A stretch of DNA of 20,531 nucleotides from positions 1-20,531 of the forward strand of contig DBYQ01000053.1 of NCBI GenBank assembly GCA_002310015.1, read 5' to 3'. A program made the position numbers and the translations under genes. Positions 13,061 through 19,722 of this stretch are shown piece by piece. How positions within the stretch are numbered: the first letter of the stretch is position 1; each line of letters starts with the position of its first letter. Source of the stretch: Bacteroidales bacterium UBA1182. Its GTDB lineage: Bacteria; Bacteroidota; Bacteroidia; Bacteroidales; Bacteroidaceae. The notes beneath the pieces were generated by a model. That model had not been told where the DNA came from. It searched no databases and worked only from the letters and a program-made list of their open reading frames with translations.

Positions 13061-13092
13061 CAAAGGTAACACCTATAATTGATTCCTGCAAA
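13061..13092 (-). promoter_or_regulatory. Full consensus promoter TTTG-N20-TACCTTTG of the Abi unit
   Basis: Read leftwards: TTTG (13092-13089), a 20-bp spacer and TACCTTTG (13068-13061). This matches both halves of the Bacteroides promoter. The predicted start is near 13054, so the leader is about 87 nt. Confidence 0.8.
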
Positions 13093-13424
13093 TATTTTTC
13101 AAAAATTTTTAGGATTTAGAATCTAAACAGGGGATTCTTTACAATCTCATATGTTAAGCGAAATATACCAAAGGGGACCGTGTGTAGTGGTCATTTCCAT
13201 TTTGGAAACAACCATATTGCTTATTGAGAAGGCTGAGGAGTACTGTTCCAAAGATTATATATTATTGACATACCAGATTTGATATAGTATAGTCAAGTTC
13301 GTAAACTATTGAATATAGTGTTCCACTGCAAAAAAAGTCAAAAATTAGACCAATTTTGCAGTGGAAATAAAAATATCTTACAAAAATAGATTTTGAGAGA
13401 AGTAAGTAGTACAAATGGGTTGTG
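13093..13424. other. Gene-free AT-rich stretch with palindromes
   Basis: About 330 bp lie between the Abi promoter and the MmcQ gene. Notable are TTTCCA/TGGAAA (13194-13199/13203-13208) and the long hairpin at 13321-13366. No RNA gene or convincing coding frame is seen. Confidence 0.4.
13321..13366. repeat. 13-bp perfect inverted repeat (long hairpin)
   Basis: TTCCACTGCAAAA (13321-13333) and TTTTGCAGTGGAA (13354-13366) are exact reverse complements. GTC/GAC (13337-13339/13348-13350) pair inside the loop. It lies 59 bp beyond the MmcQ stop and may terminate that operon, or be the joined ends of a small transposable element. Confidence 0.75.
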
Positions 13425-13769
13425 CTATTGGGCTTTGTACTTGCTCTTGACAATCTGGTAGGAGTTCCGGGTGAGTTCCCGGAGCAGTTCATCCTGGCCA
13501 CAGTCCGGATTGACTCCAATCCAATGCTTGGGTGACATGTGGCTTGCCTTACCTATGCAGTCGTACTGCAGCTTAAGTTCCTCTATGCGTTCCGGCTGGC
13601 ATTTAAGACCTACCGATGAGTATTCATCGCAGTCCAGATAAGAAAACATATGCCCGTGAACATAAAACACCAGCACGCTGTCACCACCCTTGAACCCAGC
13701 AAACGGCAGCTTCTCCTCCACATCCTCTCCCAGTGACAGACAAAATTCTCTGTAATCTTCTATGTTCAT
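13425..13769 (-). CDS. MmcQ/YjbR family protein
   Basis: This 114-aa protein matches the MmcQ/YjbR (CyaY-like fold) family: an N-terminal IEDYREFCLSLGEDVEEKLPF, the strand block DSVLVFYVHGHMFSYLD, LKCQPERIEELKLQYDCIG, the conserved HMSPKHWIGVN and a C-terminal helix DELLRELTRNSYQIVKSK. The family is thought to bind DNA in some members, but the function is largely unknown. It is the last gene of a leftward operon helicase-NUDIX-MmcQ, starting 13 bp after the NUDIX stop. Length is normal. Confidence 0.92.
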   Translation of the reverse strand: MNIEDYREFCLSLGEDVEEKLPFAGFKGGDSVLVFYVHGHMFSYLDCDEYSSVGLKCQPERIEELKLQYDCIGKASHMSPKHWIGVNPDCGQDELLRELTRNSYQIVKSKYKAQ

Positions 13770-13782
13770 AGAATAAAAGACA

Positions 13783-14175
13783 TTATTTTTTGTCGGATTT
13801 TATTATTTGCAGCAGTTGCAGATCGGCGGGTAGCCAGTTTACACTCTCCAAATGGTCACGGTCAAGCCAGCGTGCCGCCTCATGCTCTTTAAGTGTGAGA
13901 CTGCCGGTTTCAACTTTACACCAGTAGCAGTGCATTGTCAGATGGAAGGTGGGATAATCATATTCTATGGTAGTGACCAATCTTTCAATGACAATTCTGG
14001 TTTCCAGTTCCTCCCATATTTCACGCTTCAAGGCCTCCTCAGGTGATTCTCCAGGTTCCATTTTACCGCCCGGGAACTCCCAGTAGTCCTTGAATTCTCC
14101 ATATCCGCGCTGGGTGGCAAAGATGCGTCCCTCATCATCATGAATGATTGCTGCAACTACTTCAATCCGCTTCAT
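13783..14175 (-). CDS. NUDIX hydrolase, MutT-like
   Basis: This 130-aa protein has the Nudix box at residues 37-58, from G37 and E43 to R51-E-I-W-E55-E56, with E58 where the family usually has G. The preceding FKDYWEFPGGKMEPGE is the typical MutT/NudG entry. It probably hydrolyses oxidised or non-canonical nucleoside triphosphates (8-oxo-dGTP or 5-methyl-CTP-like) with Mg2+. Its length and the WLDRDHLESVNWLPAD tail fit the (d)CTP/8-oxo-dGTP pyrophosphatase group. The start lies 1 bp after the helicase stop, so the two are translationally coupled. Confidence 0.93.
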   Translation of the reverse strand: MKRIEVVAAIIHDDEGRIFATQRGYGEFKDYWEFPGGKMEPGESPEEALKREIWEELETRIVIERLVTTIEYDYPTFHLTMHCYWCKVETGSLTLKEHEAARWLDRDHLESVNWLPADLQLLQIIKSDKK

Positions 14176-14176
14176 T

Positions 14177-16276
14177 TTAAATCTCTTCTATTCCAATAGA
14201 CTTGAGGTATTGATATGTACCATCATAAAACTCAGGAAGTCGAGTGGGATCATCTGGGTTGCCTTCAGGTACACAAATAATCATTCCCTGGCGTGCACGG
14301 GTCATAAGCACGCGGTATGCGTTGAGTTGATATGATTGAGCTTCCTTATTTCTAATCTTATTCCACTTGCTGCCCCGGAATGCGTTGTGATCCCAGCCGT
14401 GTGGTGTGTAGCGGAAATCGCCATCCCAAACCAGGCAGGTCCAGTCAAGTTCCAATCCTTGAATATCAAACTCTGTTGCTACATCTTCAAGGAATAGTGA
14501 AGAACGTACGTCTGTCTTATCAGCAAGGAACCATTGTTCTACATCTGGCTGTAAACGTACATCTATGGCTAAGGGTTTGAGGCGATAAGCCTGAGATGAT
14601 ACAACTATACCGTAGCGCTCGGATCCGCGATGGACTTTCTCAAGCCATTTCTTTGCTTTGTTTAGGTCACGGGTTAAGAGTAAGGGGTATTTTTCTTTGA
14701 TCTCCTGATATAGTTGCTTGGCGTTCTCAACATCTCTATCCAGTAGATAATGAACAAAGTTTGAGAGTTTCTCAGCGCGGAATGAGCGCATTGATACAGA
14801 CAGATGCAGCTGTTCAACTTGCTGAGCATTCTGGTTGTGGGCTATAAGCTCAGCTACATTGCCCTCGGCATATTCCTTGTCTGTGAGATGCTTTGATAGA
14901 TAAACTTTCCAATCGGGGAATGTTTCATTAACGGCGCGAATCCATTCACCTATTCCGGCTTCACCAGTGTTGATTTCTTGACCGCCTCCAACAAGGCATA
15001 CTATTACTGCCCAGTCTTTACGTAGGTCAAGTGACCAGATAAGGAACTCGGCCTCAGACATAGGGAAGTCTGGCACTTTTTTCATGCCACCGCGGCTGCC
15101 GCCTCTGGCCAGCCATCCGGCCAGATGCTCCAGATCCCATGAGCGCTGGGCCTCATCAAAGATTGCTACATGCTCTACTTCACCATGGCCGGCTGTTTTG
15201 TGTGCAATAGATTTGGTCTCATCTATCTCAAGTTTTCCGTTCTCTATGGGTAGCTTAATTTTGGCAAGCATATTGGAACGGTAGCGGTGGATTATCTGAA
15301 TAAACTGAGATACTTCACGCTTGGCGTCGGTGATATTGCACTTCTTTCCCTTGGCTTTGTCCTTGCTTTGTTTGTCTTTGGCAAGGGCTGCTGTTAAGAC
15401 CTTTACTAATGGGCCATTACCTGAAAGATAGACGGCAAGATTGCGTTCATCCTCAGGTGCATTCTCCTCTTTTACAGACTGCTGAATGGCTACATTTAGG
15501 CCTACAAGAGTCTTTCCTGCGCCAGGTACGCCTGTTACAAAGCAGATGCTTTTCTCTCCATTCTGCTTGCTGCGTTCTATGACATTAAGTACAAACTTGG
15601 TAGTGTCCTCTAGTGCTGCTCCGGCTGCCTCATGGCGGGTTATATCTTCAACGGAATGGTTCTGATATAATGCGCTGGCTGCCTCAATTATTGTTGGAGT
15701 GGGTGAGTAGCGACTTATAGCCCAATTGGCTAAGTCGCTTTCTTTTGAAGGTTGCGCGTGTTCCTTGTCAATAACCTTTGATATTATGTTCTGCAGGTTA
15801 TTTATGTTGGACATGATGGGGTTGTAGATCATGTCGTTATAAACAGAGAAGAATAGTGTACTGGTGTTCTCTTTTGCCTCAGTTGCAACCAGTATTGGTA
15901 CAATTGTTCTATCGTGGCTGTCCAAATGGAAATTCTTCAAGTCAAGTGCATAATCCATGACTTGTTCCATATCGGCCTGCAGATAGGTGTCTTGGCCGGC
16001 TTTGAATTCTATTGCGAATACTATGCCGCGCAGCAGAAGGACTACATCAATGCGCTTGCCGAGTCGGGGAATTGAGTATTCAAAAATGATCTCAGCGTAT
16101 TCATTCTGCCAGGGTGCCAGAACTTGTTTCATGATATCAATCTCCTCAGACCATGCAAACTTTTGTTCGGCCACGCTGTCACCCTCATCCATAGATGCTA
16201 TCTGACCAAAGATTTGATCTCTGGAGCCATTAATGAATTCAGAAAACGATGCTCTGTAGAAGAAACGGTTAATCAT
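14177..16276 (-). CDS. DUF2075 helicase with N-terminal nuclease-like domain
   Basis: This is a 699-aa protein. Residues ~60-135 carry a PD-(D/E)XK-like core: R75-I-D77-V-V and F-A-I-E90-F-K92. Residues ~240-660 form a DUF2075 superfamily 1-type helicase/ATPase: Walker A GVPGAGKT (249-256), Walker B VAIFDEAQ (369-377), a Gln/Arg-rich SVSMRSFRAEKLSNFV motif, and near the end QGLELDW with NAYRVLMTRARQGMII (motif V/VI-like). Such nuclease-helicase fusions act on DNA or RNA and are common in bacterial defence islands; whether this one is antiviral is not proven. It heads an operon with NUDIX and MmcQ genes. A -7 match with one mismatch (TATCTTTA, 16305-16312) lies 28 bp upstream of the ATG. Confidence 0.9.
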   Translation of the reverse strand: MINRFFYRASFSEFINGSRDQIFGQIASMDEGDSVAEQKFAWSEEIDIMKQVLAPWQNEYAEIIFEYSIPRLGKRIDVVLLLRGIVFAIEFKAGQDTYLQADMEQVMDYALDLKNFHLDSHDRTIVPILVATEAKENTSTLFFSVYNDMIYNPIMSNINNLQNIISKVIDKEHAQPSKESDLANWAISRYSPTPTIIEAASALYQNHSVEDITRHEAAGAALEDTTKFVLNVIERSKQNGEKSICFVTGVPGAGKTLVGLNVAIQQSVKEENAPEDERNLAVYLSGNGPLVKVLTAALAKDKQSKDKAKGKKCNITDAKREVSQFIQIIHRYRSNMLAKIKLPIENGKLEIDETKSIAHKTAGHGEVEHVAIFDEAQRSWDLEHLAGWLARGGSRGGMKKVPDFPMSEAEFLIWSLDLRKDWAVIVCLVGGGQEINTGEAGIGEWIRAVNETFPDWKVYLSKHLTDKEYAEGNVAELIAHNQNAQQVEQLHLSVSMRSFRAEKLSNFVHYLLDRDVENAKQLYQEIKEKYPLLLTRDLNKAKKWLEKVHRGSERYGIVVSSQAYRLKPLAIDVRLQPDVEQWFLADKTDVRSSLFLEDVATEFDIQGLELDWTCLVWDGDFRYTPHGWDHNAFRGSKWNKIRNKEAQSYQLNAYRVLMTRARQGMIICVPEGNPDDPTRLPEFYDGTYQYLKSIGIEEI

Positions 16277-16304
16277 TTGTGGCTATGTCAATTCTTTAGC
16301 TTTG

Positions 16305-16312
16305 TAAAGATA
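16305..16312 (-). promoter_or_regulatory. Probable -7 element TATCTTTA of the helicase operon
   Basis: This is a 7-of-8 match to TAnnTTTG read leftwards, 28 bp before the ATG at 16276. No clear -33 is seen. Confidence 0.4.
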
Positions 16313-16410
16313 GTGAATTTTTTACCTAAAATAGAAATGATTTTTGAGTGATTATTGTTGGTGTTAATTAAGTTGATTCGTATTTTTAATGGTTCTTATT
16401 CAATCATTTA

Positions 16411-16442
16411 TTTGGAGGTAATAGAATTATTACCTATTTTCG
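16411..16442 (+). promoter_or_regulatory. Promoter with embedded palindromic operator for the DUF4160/DUF2442 pair
   Basis: TTTG (16411-16414), a 20-bp spacer and TATTTTCG (16435-16442, 7 of 8) form the promoter. The spacer is almost filled by a perfect 8-bp inverted repeat, AGGTAATA (16416-16423) / TATTACCT (16428-16435). A repressor here would block RNA polymerase directly. The HTH-bearing second gene of the operon is the obvious candidate. Confidence 0.7.
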
Positions 16443-16467
16443 CCCTGAACACAAAAAAATAAAAGCT

Positions 16468-16707
16468 ATGCCAACTGTATTTATCCTTTTTGGATTTGTT
16501 TTCAAATTCTATTCCAATGAGCACAACCCTATTCATATCCATGTACTGAGAGGAGGAGCAAAAGCAAAGTATTCAATCTTCCCTATCAGCCTGGTGGAGA
16601 ATCAAGGATTCAAGCCATCGGAATTAAAAATGATAGAATCCATTATTGAGGAGAATCAAGAGGTTATAGCAGAGCACTGGAACAGATATTTTAATAAGGA
16701 CAGATAG
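16468..16707 (+). CDS. DUF4160 protein
   Basis: This 79-aa protein fits the whole DUF4160 profile as I know it: MPTVFILFGFVFKFYSNEHN, then PIHIHVLRGGAKAKYSI, a GFKPSEL turn and the helix IEENQEVIAEHWNRYF ending the protein. Family members are small, usually cytosolic, and commonly sit beside a DUF2442 gene, as here (2-bp gap to the next ATG). The pair has the form of a toxin-antitoxin or similar two-gene module, but no biochemical activity is established that I can cite. The start lies 25 bp after the -7 element. Confidence 0.92.
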   Translation: MPTVFILFGFVFKFYSNEHNPIHIHVLRGGAKAKYSIFPISLVENQGFKPSELKMIESIIEENQEVIAEHWNRYFNKDR

Positions 16708-16709
16708 TT

Positions 16710-17171
16710 ATGATTGAGATAGAGAAAGTATGGTTAACGGATGATGCGGTGTGGATTCGGACTGTCGATGGTCGCGAATCCAGTGAACATTTTGCCGATT
16801 ATCCGCGGTTAAAGAATGCCACAATCAAGCAGAGAGCAAACTACACTGTTGATGCATATGGCATAAACTGGCCGGATATTGATGAGGATCTGAGCTTTGA
16901 GGGATTCTTCCAAACCAAGAACCAAACTGAGCTCTACAGGTTGTTTATGGCTCATCCGGAGTTGAACGCATCGGCTATTGCCCGAAGAATGGGTATATCG
17001 CAAAGTCTGTTTGCCCAATACATCAGCGGCACCAAGAAGCCCTCAACAGAGCGCCTGAATCAGATTTTTGCCACAATCAGGGCTATCGGCCAGGAATTGG
17101 CGGTTGTCAATATGGGTGACACAGGGAAACGACCCTACTGTGTCATAGCAGATAGCGGACACGCAGGGTAA
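16710..17171 (+). CDS. DUF2442 protein with C-terminal helix-turn-helix
   Basis: This is a 153-aa protein. Residues 1-65 match DUF2442 (VWLTDDAVWIRTVDGRE, FADYPRLKNAT, then YGINWPDIDEDLS). Residues ~75-128 are an HTH of the XRE/lambda type (ASAIARRMGISQSLFAQYIS, GTKKPSTERLNQI). It is probably a DNA-binding autoregulator; the palindrome in the operon promoter (16416-16435) is the predicted site. The natural end is likely near residue 135 (ELAVVNM). Residues 136-146 are encoded by a palindromic repeat (17117-17145), and the last seven are antisense to the phosphatase gene, so the tail GDTGKRPYCVIADSGHAG is probably an acquired extension. The gene overlaps the convergent phosphatase gene by 29 bp. 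Confidence 0.88.
   Translation: MIEIEKVWLTDDAVWIRTVDGRESSEHFADYPRLKNATIKQRANYTVDAYGINWPDIDEDLSFEGFFQTKNQTELYRLFMAHPELNASAIARRMGISQSLFAQYISGTKKPSTERLNQIFATIRAIGQELAVVNMGDTGKRPYCVIADSGHAG
17117..17145. repeat. Dispersed palindromic repeat, copy R3
   Basis: TGACACAG (17117-17124) and CTGTGTCA (17138-17145) are perfect 8-bp arms. Over 29 bp it differs from R2 (7672-7700, opposite orientation) at one base. It supplies the minus-strand TGA stop of the phosphatase gene (17145-17143) and is read through by the DUF2442-HTH gene on the plus strand. Confidence 0.85.
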
Positions 17172-17991
17172 GGATATCGGCATCAGTGAGGCCTATGGGA
17201 CCCTTCAGGTATGCTTCTAAGGAGCCGTATTCACGGTCTATGGCGTTCAGGGCGTTGATGAAGTTCTCTGTGTTGCAGCCCATGAAGGCTTTTACTACGT
17301 CTATCTCCTCTTCCTTGCCGCCCAGGAATCTTACGCGGCGGGTGTATTTCCTTACGTCTTTCTCATAGACCTTGTTAGTGGCGTCAAAGTCAGATATGAT
17401 GGTCTCACGGCTGGCGCCCAGGGCGGCCAGGATCAGGGCCGATGCTATTCCTGTGCGGTCTTTTCCCTGGGTGCAGTGGTAGAGCACGGCACCCTGGTCT
17501 GTGGCCAGTATGTGCTGGAAAAAGGTGGCAAACTGTTTCTGGCAATCGGGGTCAAACAGGAGCGTGGGATACATGTTACGCACCAGCTTCTGCGCCCTCT
17601 CATTGAATGCTGCAAAAACAATTATATTCTTTACCTCAAACTTCTTTTGGTTTGTAAACTTTTTCTTCTCATCTTCTGTGGCGTCTGCCATTGCGTTGCC
17701 GCTGGCGTCAACGGGCAGTATCACATATTCTGCTCCAGGTATGACGCGGTCCACTCTGCCCGGTTTCTCCTGTTCTTTCCTGAAATCTATCACCTTTGCC
17801 ACCGGAAGCTCTGCCAGCCACTTGAGGTCATCATCAGTGGCCTCTGCCAGATGGGCTGACCGCAGCAGCACCCCGTCACGCAGAATGCGCCCGTCCTGCA
17901 TGGTGTAACCGCCCAGGTCACGGGCATTGACTATACCCTTGACAGGAAGGAACTGCAGTGCGTAGAGTGGTGCTTGACTGAAAAGTGCCAT
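17143..17991 (-). CDS. Tyrosine-protein phosphatase (Tyr_phosphatase_3/DSP-like)
   Basis: This is a 282-aa protein. The active-site loop HCTQGKDRTG has catalytic Cys173 and Arg179. The N-terminal NARDLGGY (22-29) and LLRSAHLAEAT are hallmarks of the bacterial lipid/tyrosine phosphatase group (Tyr_phosphatase_3, e.g. LipA/PtpB-like), and VIDFRKEQE (67-75) is the following conserved strand. It hydrolyses phosphotyrosine or phosphoinositide-type substrates in other bacteria; the substrate here is unknown. There is no clear signal peptide with this start. It is the last gene of the psd operon, 25 bp after the FISUMP lipoprotein. Its stop lies in the first three bases (minus strand) of repeat R3. 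Confidence 0.92.
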   Translation of the reverse strand: MALFSQAPLYALQFLPVKGIVNARDLGGYTMQDGRILRDGVLLRSAHLAEATDDDLKWLAELPVAKVIDFRKEQEKPGRVDRVIPGAEYVILPVDASGNAMADATEDEKKKFTNQKKFEVKNIIVFAAFNERAQKLVRNMYPTLLFDPDCQKQFATFFQHILATDQGAVLYHCTQGKDRTGIASALILAALGASRETIISDFDATNKVYEKDVRKYTRRVRFLGGKEEEIDVVKAFMGCNTENFINALNAIDREYGSLEAYLKGPIGLTDADILTLRVRYLL

Positions 17992-18016
17992 GATGGTGAG
18001 GCTTGCGGATATGTTG

Positions 18017-18730
18017 TTAATCCCACACGGCCCGGATGGGGCGCCCTATGTATCTGCCGGAATTACCTATATAGATGGAGCTGTTGATATCTTTATCTTC
18101 ATCAAAATGATAGGTGATGCAATATGTGAAATAAGGCCATTTTGAATAGAGCGTATTTGTCCAATAGGTTACCGTGGGGTCGCTGTTGAATAGCTTTGAT
18201 CCGCTTTTGTATCCGGCGGCGGGCAGGAATATGGATTGTTCTGTAAAGCCTGTTACTTTACTGGTTATTTTGAATCCCTTTACGCCGTTCAGGGATGTCC
18301 ATTCCCATTCGCAGCTGTCACGTAGTTCCTGGAACTCTTTGGCGGTAGGGAGACGCCAGTTGCCGCCCCATCTGACATTTGCCACGTCATCAGATAATTC
18401 CAGCACTGAAAGGGTATCAGTATAGCCGTTATATCCGAAACCGGCCTTGGGGCAGTATTTGGTGAGGCTCTCCATTACGTCCTCATCAAACTCACCTACA
18501 TTGTACTTGTATGTGGACCAATAATATCGGTCTTTACTGCTTGTCTCACCCCAGGCAAAGTATTCTCCGTATTCCTGGGGCTGCGATGCCCTGACATTAC
18601 ATGTGGCCCATTTTACACTCAGGCCAAGGTCAACATAGGGAGGGATATATTCTGAGTTATCATCCTTGCTGCAGGAACTGATTAATATCAGTAGTGCGGA
18701 TAAAGTGAGGATAATAAACCTGTTTTTCAT
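18017..18730 (-). CDS. FISUMP-like (major paralogous domain) lipoprotein
   Basis: This 237-aa protein has a lipoprotein signal with lipobox ISSC (Cys20). The mature part has the recurrent features of Bacteroidetes FISUMP/DUF1566-like domains: YVDLGLSVKWATCNVRA, YGEYFAWGET, then WGGNWRLPTAKEFQELRDSC, VKGFKITSKVTG, IFLPAAGYKSGS, TYWTNTLY and the closing GRPIRAVW. These proteins are secreted or surface-bound, related in fold to C-type-lectin/sulfatase-modifying-factor domains, and of unknown role. It is in the psd operon, 2 bp after DUF4834 and 25 bp before the phosphatase. Confidence 0.9.
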   Translation of the reverse strand: MKNRFIILTLSALLILISSCSKDDNSEYIPPYVDLGLSVKWATCNVRASQPQEYGEYFAWGETSSKDRYYWSTYKYNVGEFDEDVMESLTKYCPKAGFGYNGYTDTLSVLELSDDVANVRWGGNWRLPTAKEFQELRDSCEWEWTSLNGVKGFKITSKVTGFTEQSIFLPAAGYKSGSKLFNSDPTVTYWTNTLYSKWPYFTYCITYHFDEDKDINSSIYIGNSGRYIGRPIRAVWD

Positions 18731-18732
18731 AA

Positions 18733-18978
18733 TCAGTTGTTTTTTACCTCTTCAAAATCAACGTATTCACCGTCAGAATCTGATAGTACTTTCTTTTTTG
18801 ATCTGGCCCGTTTGCGTACGGTCTGCTGCCCTTCTGTGTTTTTCTGCTTGCGGTCACCTTTGCGGAAAAAGCCTACAATGGCTGCCAGTATGGTGACAAG
18901 CACGTCTCTTGCAAATGTCAGTACTGCAAGCAGTACGAACAGCAGGATAAACAGTATTATTAGTGCGGTTATAATCAT
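18733..18978 (-). CDS. DUF4834 small membrane protein
   Basis: This 81-aa protein has one N-terminal transmembrane helix (IITALIILFILLFVLLAVL) followed by a second hydrophobic/amphipathic stretch (VLVTILAAIVGFF). A basic cytoplasmic linker (GDRKQ, VRKRARSKKK) and the conserved acidic end GEYVDFEEVK follow. This C-terminal mark and size match DUF4834 of Bacteroidetes. Function unknown. It sits directly after pssA (47-bp gap). Confidence 0.85.
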   Translation of the reverse strand: MIITALIILFILLFVLLAVLTFARDVLVTILAAIVGFFRKGDRKQKNTEGQQTVRKRARSKKKVLSDSDGEYVDFEEVKNN

Positions 18979-19025
18979 TTGTGTCCGTTTTTAATAGTGA
19001 AGGGCAAATAATATGCCAAACAGGA

Positions 19026-19718
19026 TCAGTGACGGCCTTTTGTCAGTATTGACAGGATTATGTACCATCCTATGACAGCTGCAAGTCCTTTCTCATGGAT
19101 GAAGATAAGGATTATGACTGACACTATCAGGAATATGAACCTTACCTGGTTATCGGCCCAGCTCAGACTCTTGAACTTGAGTGAGAACATGGGAATCTCG
19201 CTTACCATAAGCCCGGCAAACAGAATGACCAGAGCCCCTATGATCCAGGGGGCGAATGACAAATCTGTCATGTCTACCTGGAAAAGACCGCACCAGAACA
19301 GGGCGTTGGCAGGAACGGCAAGCCCCAGGAATGATGTGGTCTGGCGCTCGTCAGTGTTGAACTTGGCCAGGCGCAGGGCTGCAAATACTGCCAGCAGCAA
19401 TCCTATGTAGGGATAGGCTGTGGCCAGTGCGGGGCATGCGTAGTCAAAGCCTCGCAGGGTCATCAGGCAGAGCATGGCCGGGGCAAGCCCGAATGTGACA
19501 AGGTCTGCCAGTGAATCAAGTTCCTTTCCGATGGGCGAGTAGGCCTTGAGGGCACGGGCGGAGAGTCCGTCACAGAAATCAAACAAAGCACCTGCCACTA
19601 CCCACAGCAGGGTGTGCCAGGCATCTGCGTTGAAAGCGGCCATTACAGCCATGCAGCCTGAAAGTAGGTTGCAGCATGTAATGGTATTGGGAATATGTCT
19701 TGTAATGCGGTTTGCCAT
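19026..19718 (-). CDS. pssA: CDP-diacylglycerol-serine O-phosphatidyltransferase
   Basis: This 230-aa multi-pass membrane enzyme condenses CDP-diacylglycerol with L-serine to phosphatidylserine, the precursor of phosphatidylethanolamine. The CDP-alcohol phosphotransferase motif is complete: D47-x-x-D50-G51-x-x-A54-R55, G64, D68 and D72 (DGLSARALKAYSPIGKELD). N-terminal IPNTITCCNLLSGC and several hydrophobic segments fit the Gram-positive/Bacteroidetes type PssA. It starts 4 bp after the psd stop, so PS synthesis and decarboxylation are co-expressed. Confidence 0.97.
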   Translation of the reverse strand: MANRITRHIPNTITCCNLLSGCMAVMAAFNADAWHTLLWVVAGALFDFCDGLSARALKAYSPIGKELDSLADLVTFGLAPAMLCLMTLRGFDYACPALATAYPYIGLLLAVFAALRLAKFNTDERQTTSFLGLAVPANALFWCGLFQVDMTDLSFAPWIIGALVILFAGLMVSEIPMFSLKFKSLSWADNQVRFIFLIVSVIILIFIHEKGLAAVIGWYIILSILTKGRH

Positions 19719-19722
19719 TTTA

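Noticed and set aside
12969..13091. N-terminal extension of the Abi protein to an ATG at 13091
   Set aside because: The promoter (13061-13092) and the leader hairpin lie inside it; the Abi_2 homology begins after 12968.
13262..13519. 85-aa minus-strand frame across the hairpin at 13321-13366
   Set aside because: Its first part is out of frame inside the MmcQ gene and the rest is AT-rich translation of the palindrome.
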